DNA from: Catenaria anguillulae PL171
Taxonomy: Eukaryota > Blastocladiomycota > Blastocladiomycetes > Blastocladiales > Catenariaceae
Length of the DNA: 64,000 nucleotides
Assembly (NCBI GenBank): GCA_002102555.1
Contig: MCFL01000009.1
Span: 62,001 to 126,000, forward strand
Direction of reading: 5' to 3'
The position numbers were made by a program, and so were the translations under genes. Of this stretch, positions 1 to 10,900 are shown piece by piece; within the stretch, counting starts at the first letter, position 1; each line of letters starts with the position of its first letter. Under the pieces are notes generated by a model that was given only the letters and a program-made list of their open reading frames with translations, was not told where the DNA came from and searched no databases.

Positions 1-1073
1 GCAAACTTGTCAAATTGCTGGGGATCCAAGCTCACGCCAAACATGACAATCTGGTCGCCAATGACCACGGGCGATTGGTTCACCATGTATGTCAAATCGG
101 CCTTGCCCTCGACCGATTGGGCCCGTTTCCAGTTGAACCCGGATGCGCCCGACGCAGGCAACTCGGTGTATTCGAAAAGCGAGCGGGCAGAGTCGCCGCC
201 GATTTGCACAATGTACGACTTGGACGATCCCGTGGGCTTTACAACGACCGTCTGGTGGTTGTACCGTGCGTTGGTCAAGTTGCCTGCAGGCGACCAAGTG
301 TTTGTCTGCAAGTCATAGATCCAGGCATCGGCCATGGGTAAGTTGTTTTGGTACCCACCGGAAAGCATGAGTCGGCGAGAATCGAGGCGAGCAAGCGACC
401 CAAGCTGCCTACGTGGCGGGCGAGCGGATCCTGGAGCCACAGTCACATTCTTGAGCGATTTGGAGTCATCGAAGACACGCAGTTCGTCGGTTTCGAGGTT
501 TGTAAAGTAGGAAAAGCCGCCAAACAGGTAGGTTTTCCCATCGTCGACGCCGCCGGCAATGGTGGCGAGCGTGTAGCAGGGCGCTTGGACATTGTACACA
601 AACTGGCGAGTCGAGATGGCATCGACACTGGCGCCGTCGTTGTTCACCTTGGCCTCGTAAATGGCCGAGGCGGGAATGACCCCATTGACGTTGACAGAAG
701 TGGATGAGGTTGCGTTGGAGACGATGCCGCCAAACAGGGCCACGTCCGACCCGGAACTGGACACCCAGGGGATCAGGTACTGTGTGCCGGTGGGCAGCTG
801 GACCGACGACAGCGTCGAGAAGGGCGCGGCGTTGGTGGCAAATGGCTTGGACATGTCGAGGGAAGTGATGGTGCGAAAGTACGTGGGCCGGGTGGCGCCG
901 CCAAACAGCAGGGCACGGCGGGACTTTGGGAAGTACACTGCGCCGGCGCCCGGGTGGACGGCCTGCGAGTGGGCGTGCCGCGGGACCAGACCGGCCAGCA
1001 AGCTGACAATGACAAGTAGGACGGCCGGTAGCGACGGTGATGATGATGCTGATGATGATGATGAAGTCTTCAT
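1..1073 (-). CDS. Secreted kelch-repeat beta-propeller protein, 3' part off the window
   Basis: An open frame of 357 codons runs leftward from ATG 1073 and leaves the window at base 1 without a stop, so the C-terminus is missing. Residues 1-37 look like a signal peptide (serine-rich start, then hydrophobic PAVLLVIVSLLAGLV). The rest carries kelch/galactose-oxidase-like blades: LLFGGATRPTYF, VALFGGIVS, KTYLFGGFSYFTN, RLMLSGGYQNNLPMADAWIYD followed by NTWSP, and a degenerate fifth blade near VQIGGDS. The glycine-pair/tyrosine/tryptophan spacing is the usual kelch signature. An extracellular or cell-surface binding role is typical of such proteins, but no substrate can be named. No introns are needed in the visible part. 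A CCAAT palindrome lies about 250 bp upstream. Confidence 0.75.
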   Translation of the reverse strand, partial: MKTSSSSSASSSPSLPAVLLVIVSLLAGLVPRHAHSQAVHPGAGAVYFPKSRRALLFGGATRPTYFRTITSLDMSKPFATNAAPFSTLSSVQLPTGTQYLIPWVSSSGSDVALFGGIVSNATSSTSVNVNGVIPASAIYEAKVNNDGASVDAISTRQFVYNVQAPCYTLATIAGGVDDGKTYLFGGFSYFTNLETDELRVFDDSKSLKNVTVAPGSARPPRRQLGSLARLDSRRLMLSGGYQNNLPMADAWIYDLQTNTWSPAGNLTNARYNHQTVVVKPTGSSKSYIVQIGGDSARSLFEYTELPASGASGFNWKRAQSVEGKADLTYMVNQSPVVIGDQIVMFGVSLDPQQFDKF

Positions 1074-1489
1074 GATGGTGATTGGTTGGTTTCCATGGCT
1101 GAGAGAGAGCAGCATAGCAATTAGCAATTAGCAATACGCTGGTGTCGTATGCTGAGCTCTGCCATCGAGTCCTATTCCCAAAGCATTGCGGCAAACCTGT
1201 TGACCCGACATGCCCGCACCCTGCCAGTCGCGCCAGCAGCGCCCATGGCCTTGCCTGCGATTTGTCGTGCCGCAAACGCCTGGCCAGTGTTCAGCCGTGG
1301 CGTGCCAGTCTTGTCCCAGCACCAGCCAATCACTGATCGTGATTGGCCAACAATTTTCCGGCGGGTCGAGCCATGCATCCATTGATGAGGACAAGTGTTT
1401 TTATTTTAATACACATTAAGAAAACAGCCTCGAGTTTGACAAGAACGATTGCAAAACACAAAAAGCGAGAGGCATCCATCACGTGCAAC
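1074..1489. other. Intergenic: kelch gene upstream region and ubiquilin 3' flank
   Basis: No conserved ORF. It holds a short GCAATTA direct repeat near 1116-1137, just upstream of the kelch gene, and the CCAAT palindrome listed separately. Confidence 0.6.
1325..1347. promoter_or_regulatory. Perfect inverted CCAAT-box palindrome
   Basis: Two 9-bp arms, GCCAATCAC (1325-1333) and GTGATTGGC (1339-1347), are exact reverse complements around a 5-bp centre. Each arm contains a CCAAT box. It sits about 250 bp upstream of the leftward kelch gene and downstream of the ubiquilin stop, so it most likely serves the kelch gene. A HAP/NF-Y type site is the natural guess from the motif alone. Confidence 0.4.
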
Positions 1490-3166
1490 TTACTCGACAC
1501 TAGCCCCCTCCTCACCGCTCGTCGTGTCCTTGCCCGCCTGCTCCTCTCTGGCACCCATCCTGGCCACCACCAGCTCCACAGCGGCATCCAAGTCGCCCTT
1601 GGCCTGGACCAACGCGCTCGCAGACAAGGCACGGTCAAACCCCATGTCCAGCATGTGCTGCAGCTGGGCCGGGAATGTCTCTTGCAGTGCCGCGGGCGTC
1701 GCTTGCGACATTGGCTGGACAAGCGGAGTCGACGTGGCCTGTGCAGGTGGTTGGTCGTGCGTGGAAAACGTGATGCTGGCACCGTGCTGACGAGCAAATG
1801 CGAGCAGGGACGAGATGCTTGCGTTGGCCGATGGCGACGCCGGTCGATCCACGCCTGTCGCACCAGTGGTCGCAGCGACGGGTGCCGATTGGCTAGTGGG
1901 AGAAGGCGGACCAAGCGATGAGCGGCGCACAATGTTGACTCGCAATTGGCGTGTTGGCGACGTGGCCGAGGATCGAGTGGGCAAAGCAGATGCGTCCGAG
2001 GACCGGAGCATAGGCCGTTGCTGTTGACCGCCTGCGGCAGCGGGTGGTGGCGAGTTGGACAAGTTGATGGTCAATGTGTCTGATGCGGGGGGTGAGCTTG
2101 GCGTGTCCGCACCTGGCGACGACGACCCGGGTGACGCTGACCGGCGCGTGATCGAAACGCGGATCGATCGCCGGCGGACGGGTGCTGTTGGTGATTGCAC
2201 AGAATTGGCCGGACCAGCAGGTGACGACGGAGCGCTCCTCACGCCACCTCGAGCCAACATGCTTGCTGCTGCGCGCATCATGCCCGGTGCCATTCCCGGC
2301 ATACTCCCAGGTGGCATGGCAGGCGCACTAGCCGGCATAGGTGCGGCCCACGGATTCGGTAATGCCCTCGTGTTCAACTCACCAACCTCGACCCTTTCGA
2401 CCCCCAACCGTCTAGCCAACCGCTCGCTACGCCTTTGTTCCTCCTCCTCGCTCTGCCTAGGCGCACCCAAGGCACTATCGAGCGCACCCGCCGTCTGCTT
2501 GTACATGCGCTGCAGCGCCATGAACCCGCCCGGAATGGTTTCCAAGTTGGCCAGCGCGCGATCCTGGTTGCGCTGCATTTCCTTCATGGCCTTTGGATTG
2601 CGCGACGTCGAGAGCATCTGACGCATGAATGCCGGGTCGCGCAGCATGCGTGCAAGGTCCGGGTGCGCGTTGGCCAGCTGACGCATGCGTGGGTCCATCA
2701 TGAGCATCGAGTGCAGCAGGTCGGGGTTGGTCGACAGCAGCGAGTCCATCATGGGCGACATGGCGGCCGCAAGTTGTTCGTTGGGTGACGAAGACATGTG
2801 CGAGGCCGGTTTAGCGCCGGGAGTTGGGACCATGGAAGCGGTCGTGGGTGGTGGCGCCAAGGGCGTGTCTGGCAGGACAACCAGGTAAAGCGTACCGCCC
2901 GAGCGGAGGCCAAAGCGGGTGCACACGGGCGTGTTGTTGCCATCCTGGTGGTCGTCGAGGTCGGGGACGAGCACGCGGCCGGCGTAGACGAGCTTTTGGC
3001 GGTGTTCAGGAATACCCGTTGCAAACAGGACCAGGACGCGCAAGTCGGCCAAGGTCGAGTCGGCAGCCACTTGAAGCGGATGGCGGGTGCCATCGGGAGT
3101 GCGGACGTGCAAGTTGAGGACATTGAGGTTTTCAGGGTCGAGTTCGGGCGAGGTTAAGGTAGACAT
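1490..3166 (-). CDS. Ubiquilin / Dsk2-type ubiquitin shuttle protein
   Basis: An intact single-exon 558-residue protein with ubiquilin architecture. Residues about 14-98 form a ubiquitin-like domain (LNLHVRTPDG start, RQKLVYAGRVL in the middle, GGTLYLVV end). Residues about 128-215 hold an STI1-type methionine-rich region (DPRMRQLANAHPDLARMLRD, then PAFMRQMLS). A long Pro/Ser/Met-rich linker follows, and a C-terminal UBA domain at about 500-538 (LQHMLDMGFDRALSASAL with ELVVARMG). The family binds ubiquitylated clients through UBA and the proteasome through UBL, and chaperones membrane-protein precursors through STI1. The linker contains an extra low-complexity SP/TP-rich stretch. The start ATG is followed directly by the UBL and there is no plausible alternative. 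Length matches ubiquilins (about 550-600 aa). Confidence 0.92.
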   Translation of the reverse strand: MSTLTSPELDPENLNVLNLHVRTPDGTRHPLQVAADSTLADLRVLVLFATGIPEHRQKLVYAGRVLVPDLDDHQDGNNTPVCTRFGLRSGGTLYLVVLPDTPLAPPPTTASMVPTPGAKPASHMSSSPNEQLAAAMSPMMDSLLSTNPDLLHSMLMMDPRMRQLANAHPDLARMLRDPAFMRQMLSTSRNPKAMKEMQRNQDRALANLETIPGGFMALQRMYKQTAGALDSALGAPRQSEEEEQRRSERLARRLGVERVEVGELNTRALPNPWAAPMPASAPAMPPGSMPGMAPGMMRAAASMLARGGVRSAPSSPAGPANSVQSPTAPVRRRSIRVSITRRSASPGSSSPGADTPSSPPASDTLTINLSNSPPPAAAGGQQQRPMLRSSDASALPTRSSATSPTRQLRVNIVRRSSLGPPSPTSQSAPVAATTGATGVDRPASPSANASISSLLAFARQHGASITFSTHDQPPAQATSTPLVQPMSQATPAALQETFPAQLQHMLDMGFDRALSASALVQAKGDLDAAVELVVARMGAREEQAGKDTTSGEEGASVE

Positions 3167-3300
3167 GGCGAGAAATCGATTGCGTTGAGTTGATGTGAAT
3201 GATTGCCTTTAAGAATTCAGATTTTGGCATGAATCAATAGCGTCAAATTGAAAATCCACAACCAACATTACTAAACCACGTGATGACGCCACAAATACTT

Positions 3301-4245
3301 ACAAATGTCCACGCCAGCAGAAGCCTCCGATCCCACCAAGTGAGACGCGTTCACAACTATGATGCATTCACGGTCCAAACTGCTCCGTAATCTGCTGTCC
3401 TATGTACCTCCATCCGCTTTCGATCGCTGCAATGGCCCGCAGGATATCTCTGGTCAAGCGCTCCTATCTATCCTACGCTTCCCCTCAACCATCGTCATGT
3501 CCGCTCAAGTATGTACTTCAATCTCGACCGAGCAAGGCTGCCGTGATTGGCAACGACGCAGCTGAAATTAGTAGTCTTCGGCACAGGTTCGACATGGTGA
3601 GCAAGGTTGACGGCATTTCCGATCCGGGAACGTTATGAATACTCGACGATCGTTTGCGTCGCATGATGCTCGTGTCGCCTGATACGACAGAAGGCGGCGC
3701 TGACCAAGGTGCGGGAAACGTTGGACGCCTTTTACAGGTTGCGAGCCAGCACACGCTGAAGAGGAGCCGCAGCTGCCAAAAGACGACATTCGGTGGCAAG
3801 TGTACGAGTGGTAAGCCGTGGGTCTGCCTGCCGCAGGTCTAGGTTTGTGATGTTCTGTTTTGCACTTTTTTTTGCCGCAAAGGAAACGTCGGTTGCCCAG
3901 CAGTTTGAGGAGAGCAAGAGCGCAAAAAAGTCCAAGACGTACGTCCAAGAAGAGGGACTGATCCTCGTCCCCAAGGCCGTCGGCGGGGGGATGGGCGATG
4001 TGGTTTGTGTCGGTTCGAGTTGGAATGCAATTGATCCACTGTATTTTTTTGTGTTATGTACACCCATTCCCCCTGCTGCAGTCATTCGCCGCCCATTCCG
4101 TGGTGCGGTGCCAGCTCGGCAAAGACTACCGGAAGCCTCCCGCAATCAGTGCTGGAAGCGCCTCATTAAGGTAAGCGTTCATACGGTGAAAAGGGTCCTG
4201 GCGGCGCCATGTATGAATGAGCACCACCTCGCCCGCGACAGATAA
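3301..4245 (+). other. Coding-like stretch, possibly a small multi-exon gene; not recognised
   Basis: No single frame is long, but coding-like pieces appear on the plus strand. One is KAALTKVRETLDAFYRLRAS near 3690-3745. Another is PQLPKDDIRWQVYEW near 3765-3810, ending at a good GTAAGC donor. A third is TSVAQQFEESKSAKKSKTY near 3890-3940, after a CAAAG acceptor. A CTGCAG acceptor is seen near 4075-4081 and another GTAAGC at 4170. I could not join these into one protein with consistent phases. It may be a small mitochondrial-type gene with several short exons or a decayed gene. It lies between divergently transcribed ubiquilin and PSD1. A transcript would settle it. Confidence 0.3.
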
Positions 4246-4349
4246 CCGTCATCGTCCATGAACCGATCGACAGCCAACCGCCAACGCCGACAGCATCATG
4301 TGATACCGATTCGCAATCGCAAATCAATGATAGCAGGTTAGTAGTCACC

Positions 4350-5789
4350 ATGTATTCTTGTACTCGCCCACTACTCTGCGCAACAGTGCGCTCGACCGCC
4401 CTCCAGCGCATTGGCCTCGCTGGCGCCAGTGTTTGCGGGTCCGGCCTCGGCACCTCCTCGAAACCATTGCCATTGCGCCTGGGTACCTTGGCTCCTACGT
4501 CTCGGCAAACTCTAATCCAATCCAGGGACATCCACGGCCAATACCGTTCCTACTCGTCCTCCACAAACGGTGGCAAGCATCAGCAACATGATCACCCGCC
4601 TCCTCCTCCCCCGCCAAAGTTCCAGATCCCGCACATCCCCATTGCCGTCGGCCTGGGTGTGATTGCCGGCATCCAATTCAAGCACCTGCTCATCGACCCA
4701 GACTTTGACACTGCCACGCCCGGCCACCAACTGCCCACGGGCACCCGCGGCGTTGACGTTGACGGGTCGCTCCTCGCCCACATCTTGCGCATGCTCCCAC
4801 TGCGCACACTCTCGCGCGCTTGGGGCGTACTCAACAACGACCTGGTGCTCCCCGAATGGCTGCGCGTGCCCGTGCTCTCGACCTATGCGTGGATCTTCAA
4901 CTGCCAGTTGCACGAGATGCGCCAGCCAGATTTGAAGCAGTACAAGAACCTCGGCGACTTTTTTTACCGCGAAATCGATCTTGAGCGGTTCCGCCCCGTG
5001 GACCCCAGCGCACAGCTGGTTTCGCCCGCCGACGGCCTGCTTTTGCACTGGGGTAAAGTTGAAGCGCCGCTGGGCGAGCATGACCCAGAATATGCCGAAC
5101 ACGCCATTGTGCACGGCATCAAGGGCGCTGGATACAATGTGCAGACGCTGCTGGGCGGCGGCGGCAGCAGCAGTAGCAGCGCGACCACCACCGCAGCTGG
5201 CGTGGGCAAGGAGCTCGCCGCTGTCGATGCGCACCATGCGCGCGGTGAATCCGACTTGTACTATGCCGTGATTTACCTTGCGCCGGGCGATTACCACCGG
5301 TTCCATTCGCCCGCCAATTGGAAGGTGGCCGAGCGCAGGCACGTCCATGGCGAGCTCTTGTCCGTGTCGCCCAGGTTGTTGAGGCGGTTGCCCACGCTGT
5401 TCACGTTGAATGAGCGGGTCGCGCTTGTGGGTCAGTGGGGAGCCGAGCACAAGCACAACCATTTGTTTGCCATGGTGCCTGTGGGTGCGACCAATGTCGG
5501 CTCGATTCGCATCAACTTTGATGCCGAGTTGGCGACCAATCACCCTGGGTGGTATGGTGGGCTTGGGTACGGGATTGACACAAGGGTATATGGAAATGGC
5601 AAGGACGGGGCTGTGGCACTGACCAAGGGTCAAGAGGTTGGCGGGTTTATGCTTGGATCGACTGTGGTGCTTGTGTTTGAGGCGCCCAAGAATGGTTTCA
5701 AGTGGGCGGGCAAGGCAAGAGAAGCGTTGGACAAGGGGTTGCCGATCAAGGTCAAGGTCGGCGAGGCATTGGGTGAGATTATCGTGTAG
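4350..5789 (+). CDS. PSD1: Phosphatidylserine decarboxylase, mitochondrial (PSD1 type)
   Basis: A 479-residue single-exon protein. It converts phosphatidylserine to phosphatidylethanolamine in the mitochondrial inner membrane. The first ~75 residues are Arg/Ser-rich, as in a mitochondrial presequence. A hydrophobic segment IPIAVGLGVIAGIQF (about 96-110) would be the membrane anchor. The catalytic body shows FFYREIDLERFRPVDP, LVSPADGLLLHWGKV, DYHRFHSPANWKV, and VGATNVGSIRINFD. The C-terminal GGFMLGSTVVLVFE carries the LGST self-cleavage motif that generates the pyruvoyl group. A glycine/serine/alanine-rich insert (about 268-290) is low complexity and probably an exposed loop. The upstream ATG at 4350 is the only one that keeps the presequence. 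A long antisense frame over this gene is a shadow. Confidence 0.95.
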   Translation: MYSCTRPLLCATVRSTALQRIGLAGASVCGSGLGTSSKPLPLRLGTLAPTSRQTLIQSRDIHGQYRSYSSSTNGGKHQQHDHPPPPPPPKFQIPHIPIAVGLGVIAGIQFKHLLIDPDFDTATPGHQLPTGTRGVDVDGSLLAHILRMLPLRTLSRAWGVLNNDLVLPEWLRVPVLSTYAWIFNCQLHEMRQPDLKQYKNLGDFFYREIDLERFRPVDPSAQLVSPADGLLLHWGKVEAPLGEHDPEYAEHAIVHGIKGAGYNVQTLLGGGGSSSSSATTTAAGVGKELAAVDAHHARGESDLYYAVIYLAPGDYHRFHSPANWKVAERRHVHGELLSVSPRLLRRLPTLFTLNERVALVGQWGAEHKHNHLFAMVPVGATNVGSIRINFDAELATNHPGWYGGLGYGIDTRVYGNGKDGAVALTKGQEVGGFMLGSTVVLVFEAPKNGFKWAGKAREALDKGLPIKVKVGEALGEIIV

Positions 5790-6124
5790 TTTTCGATTCT
5801 TGGGTGAAGAGAAGTATAGTAACTGTATCACGGACTAGTAACTCAAGAAAACAAACAAATCCAATTCCTGCTGCTCTTCCAAAGCAGCTTCCAAGGTGAT
5901 GACTGGAAAGCGTGGAGGAGAAATGCGATGAAAACTGAGCCACTACTTCCTAATGTCGGCACCCCAATCCTGAGCGGAAAATGAAATCGACCGTAGAAAG
6001 GTAAACAGGCTGAGGGAGAGCTTTGATCCACCACTTGAGAAGCGGCAGAAGCTTCAATACAGTTGCGAGCACGAGGATTTGAAGCACCTCTTGCTAAATC
6101 TCTCTCCTGATTCTGCAAGTTCCG
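5790..6124. other. Intergenic
   Basis: 3' flank of PSD1. No ORF or repeat of note was seen. Confidence 0.5.
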
Positions 6125-6725
6125 TTTTCCCATTCTCGTGATCGTGGACCTGGAATGGCCCACTCTTCGAGGCACTCGGCGAGCCACTCCTCGTCTTCAA
6201 TGTCGCGCCAGCCTGGGACTCGAGCATTGTGCGCCATTCGGAGCACCCACTCCATGACTTGCTCGCTCTGGCTCTAAAACGCCGCAAAGACGAGTGCTGG
6301 GCCTTCAAAGCCAACCCCCAATGTTTCCCGCCACTCCTAAGTCTCGATGTCACCATTTTTGCGGCGGAATACAGAGCCGTATCCGAGTACATGAGGTGTC
6401 GTGAATTCTTGCCAGTGAGCCACCACGCCAACACGGCGACCCGGCCATATAGGCGCCGCTGGCATGCGCAATGGCTTTGGCAGTACACTGCGCTGGGCCG
6501 CCATTTGGCAGCTTGCTCCAATTGAGCATGAACTTGAGCAAATCGAGGTCGCCAAATCGACTGGCCAAATCCATGCCGATCCAGGCAAAATCCCACAACA
6601 ACTGCTTGGTGAGTTTCGGCATTTTGTTGCGGGGGACAACGTTCAGTACTTGTAGGATGGGTTCAGGTTCCCAGAGGCAGTCGAGCATGGTTTTGCGCAA
6701 CGAATATGTGAGAGAGCTCGATGAG
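6125..6725 (-). pseudogene. Decayed copy of the ankyrin-like 'WW' protein family
   Basis: Reading leftward, this stretch matches the N-terminal third of the intact gene at 11950-14295, but across different frames. The first block (about 6721-6470) reads LDCLWEPEPILQVLNVV, then KLTKQLLWDFAWIGMDLASR and LLKFMLNWSKLPNG, close to the intact protein. Later blocks match WKTHR-like and EQVMEWVLRMAHNAR text in another frame (about 6300-6180), corresponding to the intact VMERVLWMSRKDAK segment. The middle repeats are deleted or frameshifted and the C-terminal two thirds are absent. This is a truncated, frameshifted relic rather than a split gene. Confidence 0.75.
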
Positions 6726-7214
6726 TGCACATGGCAGAACCGGTGCCAGTTCAGGCTTATCATGCATGGTAACGGTCCCGACAGTCGACGTTGTGGGCAA
6801 GGATAGAGGGCTGCGCGATGAATAGCGGTTACCAACGTTGCATTGCATGAGGTTTCATTGCATTGCCGGCCAATGGATGCCATGTGCAAGGATCATTTCA
6901 TTGTTGCATGCGCGCATGCAACCGTTCAATTGCAAGCGGGCGCCGACGGCTTTGGATCGACCGCCTCAAGCGACAGCCTCGTGAGACAATAGGAGAGAAC
7001 TTAGCTATTTACTCCGAATCTCCGCCTGCGCCGCCGTGTGGCTCTTGAGCACGAAGCGGGTTCCAGTCATCCGCGCGAGCCCGTCTTGCGCATGAACCGC
7101 GTTGCCATGCGCCGTTCCCCACCTCTCCCTCTCTCCCGTCGGCACTTTGGTTGGCACTCTTCTCAACGAAAATCCGTACATACCAGAAAGCGCACCATCC
7201 CGAATACCTGCGCC
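6726..7214. other. Intergenic
   Basis: No supported gene. An in-frame ATG at 7092 could extend the next gene's first exon by 41 codons with an Arg-rich sequence. Confidence 0.5.
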
Positions 7215-7679
7215 ATGTCACCTGCAGTGGTACGTGACACACTCAATCTTGCTTCTCCGCTCGTACACACCGTAACGATTTGACCTTTGTTCACATCACA
7301 CCTCGCCTTGCCAAAGATCCCCGCTCGCCCACGTCCGCCACACCCGGCCCTCCAACTGTTCATCGTCGGCGGCCTGAGCCTGCTCGCCTACGGTGGGTAC
7401 GCGCCAGCGCCGCTCCTGCACCCGTGGCTCGACTACCTTCAATCGCTCTTCACCCAGCGCCTGCTCTGGTGGCTGTTCGTGTGGTCCATGACTGTGCACT
7501 GTGCCGAAGCCGTATGGGTCGCGCATTATTTGATCACGACAAGTGCAGCGGCGAGCTCCAAATTGACACCGGCAGATGTGTTTGTGTGGACCGTGGGCAC
7601 GGTTGTGTTCGGCATGGGTGTTGCGAGTCAGTTGATTTGGCCAAAGAAGACACAAAACAAGGGCGGGAAGCGACAGTAG
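7215..7679 (+). CDS. Small multi-pass membrane protein, TMEM254-like
   Basis: Proposed exons are 7215-7229 and 7317-7679, joined across a GTACGT...CCAAAG intron, giving 125 residues (exon 2 alone is certain). There are about three hydrophobic segments: LQLFIVGGLSLLAYGGYA, LLWWLFVWSMTVHCAEAVWV, and VFVWTVGTVVFGMGVASQL, ending in a lysine-rich tail (WPKKTQNKGGKR). The layout resembles TMEM254/DUF4499 proteins (about 120 aa), including the H-x2-E-A in the second segment and a GTVVFG-type last helix. The family's function is unknown. The short first exon is the weak point; an alternative start at 7092 would add a basic N-terminus that might target mitochondria. Confidence 0.5.
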
Positions 7680-7926
7680 TGAATGGAACGTTGCATGCTT
7701 TTTGAACGACCAAAGTGATGCGCAGATGAATGAAAGTAACAGATAAGAATAAAAAGAATGGGTTGCCGGGTTGGGTGGGTAAAGTAAGAAGTGGACAAAG
7801 AGAGGTCAAGAAAGTGGAACGACAAGACAAGAACAACAACAAGACATTGAGTGATACAGTTTAAGAAAAGGAATGTGAAAGCACATTCAAGCTGTACTCG
7901 TAGAGAACGAAATGCGCTGCAATACG

Positions 7927-10900
7927 TTACTCGTCGACTCCAGCCAATGCTACACTCTTCCCAAATCCACTTGCGCCAACCATGCTCGAAATCCCCAACT
8001 CGCGTGCCTGCGCCAAGCAATCCCGCACGCCCGCCTTCAAGTCACCCTTGCCCTGATTACTGCTCTTGCCTCGCAGCCCTACCCCGAGCCCAGATCCCGA
8101 GGCATGGGGGTTACTCACTGCCGCACCCGCCAAGTACGACTTGACTGGCGTGCCCGGCGGTAGCGTTGGCGAAACAGGTCCTGCCCACGACCCCGTTCGT
8201 CGGTGACTGGAGGATGACGCCGACTTGGTCGTTGAAGTTCGGGAATGTACCACTGATGGTGGAGAGGCCGTCACTGTCACGGGTGTCGTCGTTGTGGTTC
8301 TTGTTGGCGAGGCGGTTGTTGTCACGAGCATGGGCATGGGCGGCGGCGAATTGGGCAATGAGTGGGACAGTGGGTGGTGTTGATGTTCTAAACCATGCGG
8401 ACCGCCGCCGGAAGCAATCATGATGGCGCCCGGCGCCATGCCTCTTGCGGCCGAAAAGGAGAGGGCCGAGCGGTGCCTGCGAATGCTCGAGTCACCACAA
8501 CCGCCGGGTGCGCCTGGTGGTGGCGAATCGGATCTAGAGGAAGCGGCGGCCGAAGGAGGCGGTGGGGTACTCGACGACGCTATTGCATGTACACGAGGAA
8601 CAAGCGGGAAAGGCGGCGTTGCAAGTGGCCGAACAGTCACATGCCAAATCGCCAGCCAACCGGCAAGCATATCCCCGGGCAAACATACACTCGACTTGTT
8701 GCCGTCGCTGCTGCTAAACGGCACATGCCGCGCTGTGGGTGAATGTGGCACCAGCGGAACACTTCCCATCAACCCACCATGCCCGTGGCCGCCCACAGTC
8801 GCAACCAACCTCTCAATCTGCCTTGCCGCCAACTCGGCAATCTCGGGCACGCTTGGCACGCCAATGGGCTCCCACCATCCTGACAACCCGGGCACGCGGA
8901 CACACGCCAGCTCAAATACAATCGACACGCCCGTAGCCCATATGTGCACATTGTCTGATTTCGAGAGCACGCGCGCAATCAATACCAAAATCGCGCTCGG
9001 ATCCATTCCTGGGGCGGCATCAACTGTTGTCAAGCCAGTCGCTTGTGCCACGAGCCACATGCGCCGCATGACGGGCGCCGGACCCCATCCGACGCCTCCC
9101 TTGACAGTTGCCGTTGTAGAAATCACCGTGTGTACGCCGACGGTGGATTCGGACGTGCTTGATATGGACGTGGCGCCTGCAGACCGGCCCGACCACAATT
9201 GCGCAGGAACGCTTGGGTGTCTGAGCACGGCCAACAATGTGCGCATCGCCCCGAGTTGCTCATCAATGCCGCTCGCACCAGCAATATCGGCCAGCAACTT
9301 GACCCGATGCACATTCAGCTCGCACGCAGGCCCTTGCAACTTTGCCGCCACACCCACGCCCGCCCGATCAAATGCTGCGAGCTGCTCATCGTACCACGCA
9401 TGCGGGCCATCCAGCACCTCTGCCAACCTCCCCGCGCCGCCCGTCCCCAACATGATCTGGACAAGCATGCTGACGAGCGGAACCGCACGCACCTCGGCCA
9501 AAATCTCGTCCGCCAGCTGCACCCACTCGCCCATCTTGACCACCATGGGCAGCACGTACCGGGCAAGCAAATGGCCAGACAGGCACGCCGCAAACTCGGG
9601 CGGCGACTCGCCAATCACGTCGTCGAGCCACGGCCACACCCAATCCACATGGTCGTCTGCACCCACGTGATCGCCGCGGCCGCCCGACGTTAACGCGGAA
9701 ATGGCCACGTCGGCAATTTGCCTGGTCGCATTGTCAACCATCCAATGGGCAAGCAACGGGATCGCACACGCCGTGCGTGCAACGGCAATGGTGACGGACG
9801 TGAGTGCCGCGCGCGACATTGGGTCGGTGCACATGGCGAGCGCGCGCAGCGAGTGGGTGAGCAGCGGAAACGCAGAGTGCGGGCGTGCCGGTGGGACCGA
9901 GCCCGGCGCCGAAGAGGAGGATGGAGGTGGGGCAAACAAGGTGTGGAGCGTGTCGGGATCCGAGACGCCGCGGTTAGCGATGGCACGGACAAGCGCCGCA
10001 AAGTGCGCGGCGAGTTCGGCACGGTCAATCTCTTCAGCGGCCAGCACAGAGGACATGGACGAGCTGGATGTCGACGAGAGGGACGTGGACGAGGATCGGG
10101 TGTGCGAGTAGCTTGCCGGTCGGCTCGCTTGGCGTCCTGTGCCATGGTTGCTTGTGCTGCGCGCAGGCGACACTTGATGGTGCAAATGGCTTGGAGTACG
10201 ACCTGGCGATGACGCAGTGGAATGCGTACCCGAGTGGCCGTTGCTGAATCCGCTGGGCCAGGGTAAGTTTGACATGACGGACGTGAGCGGCGACCGGGGT
10301 GGTGTGAATCTGCCTGCAACGAGTGCGGGGGCGCTGGCGACCGCTTCAGCGAGCGATCTTGCGCCGGCAGATGTGAGCGACAACAACGGGACGAGAACTG
10401 GGGATGCAGATTGCGACCATGAGGCGCGTTGCGTGGATTGATTTGTGGTGGCGGTGGTGGGTATTGGTCGTGGCGGGGTTTTTGGGACGAGTGCAGACGA
10501 GTTTGACGAGATTGGTGGGACGGGCGGCGGGTGCAGGCCATAGTCGGCTTCGAGTGCTTGGTTGGCAAAGTGTGAGAGGAGGTAGTAGAGAGTTGGTTGG
10601 CCAGTGACGTTGGTAAAGATGGCTGCAATGGCATCAAGGACACATTGTGAAAGCGAGTGTGCGATGTGTGTGGGCAAGTGTGCAAGTGTGGGCCAGGCCG
10701 ACGTGGAAACGAGCGCCGAGGGTGGTGGTGGGCCAAGCGGGTGGAGCAACGTGGTGAAGGCGTTGAGTTCAAGGAAGGTACTATTGAACAATGGAAAGCC
10801 AACGTTAGAATGACGCAAATCGTAAATAGAAACGACTCAATACAAGAAATCACACACTCGACGGCAACCGGATCATTCCGATCCGCCCAAAGAAACAAAT

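Noticed and set aside
4512..5831. 439-codon open frame antisense to PSD1
   Set aside because: Strong GC3 bias leaves the opposite strand open; the plus frame encodes every PSD motif and the antisense text has no family resemblance.
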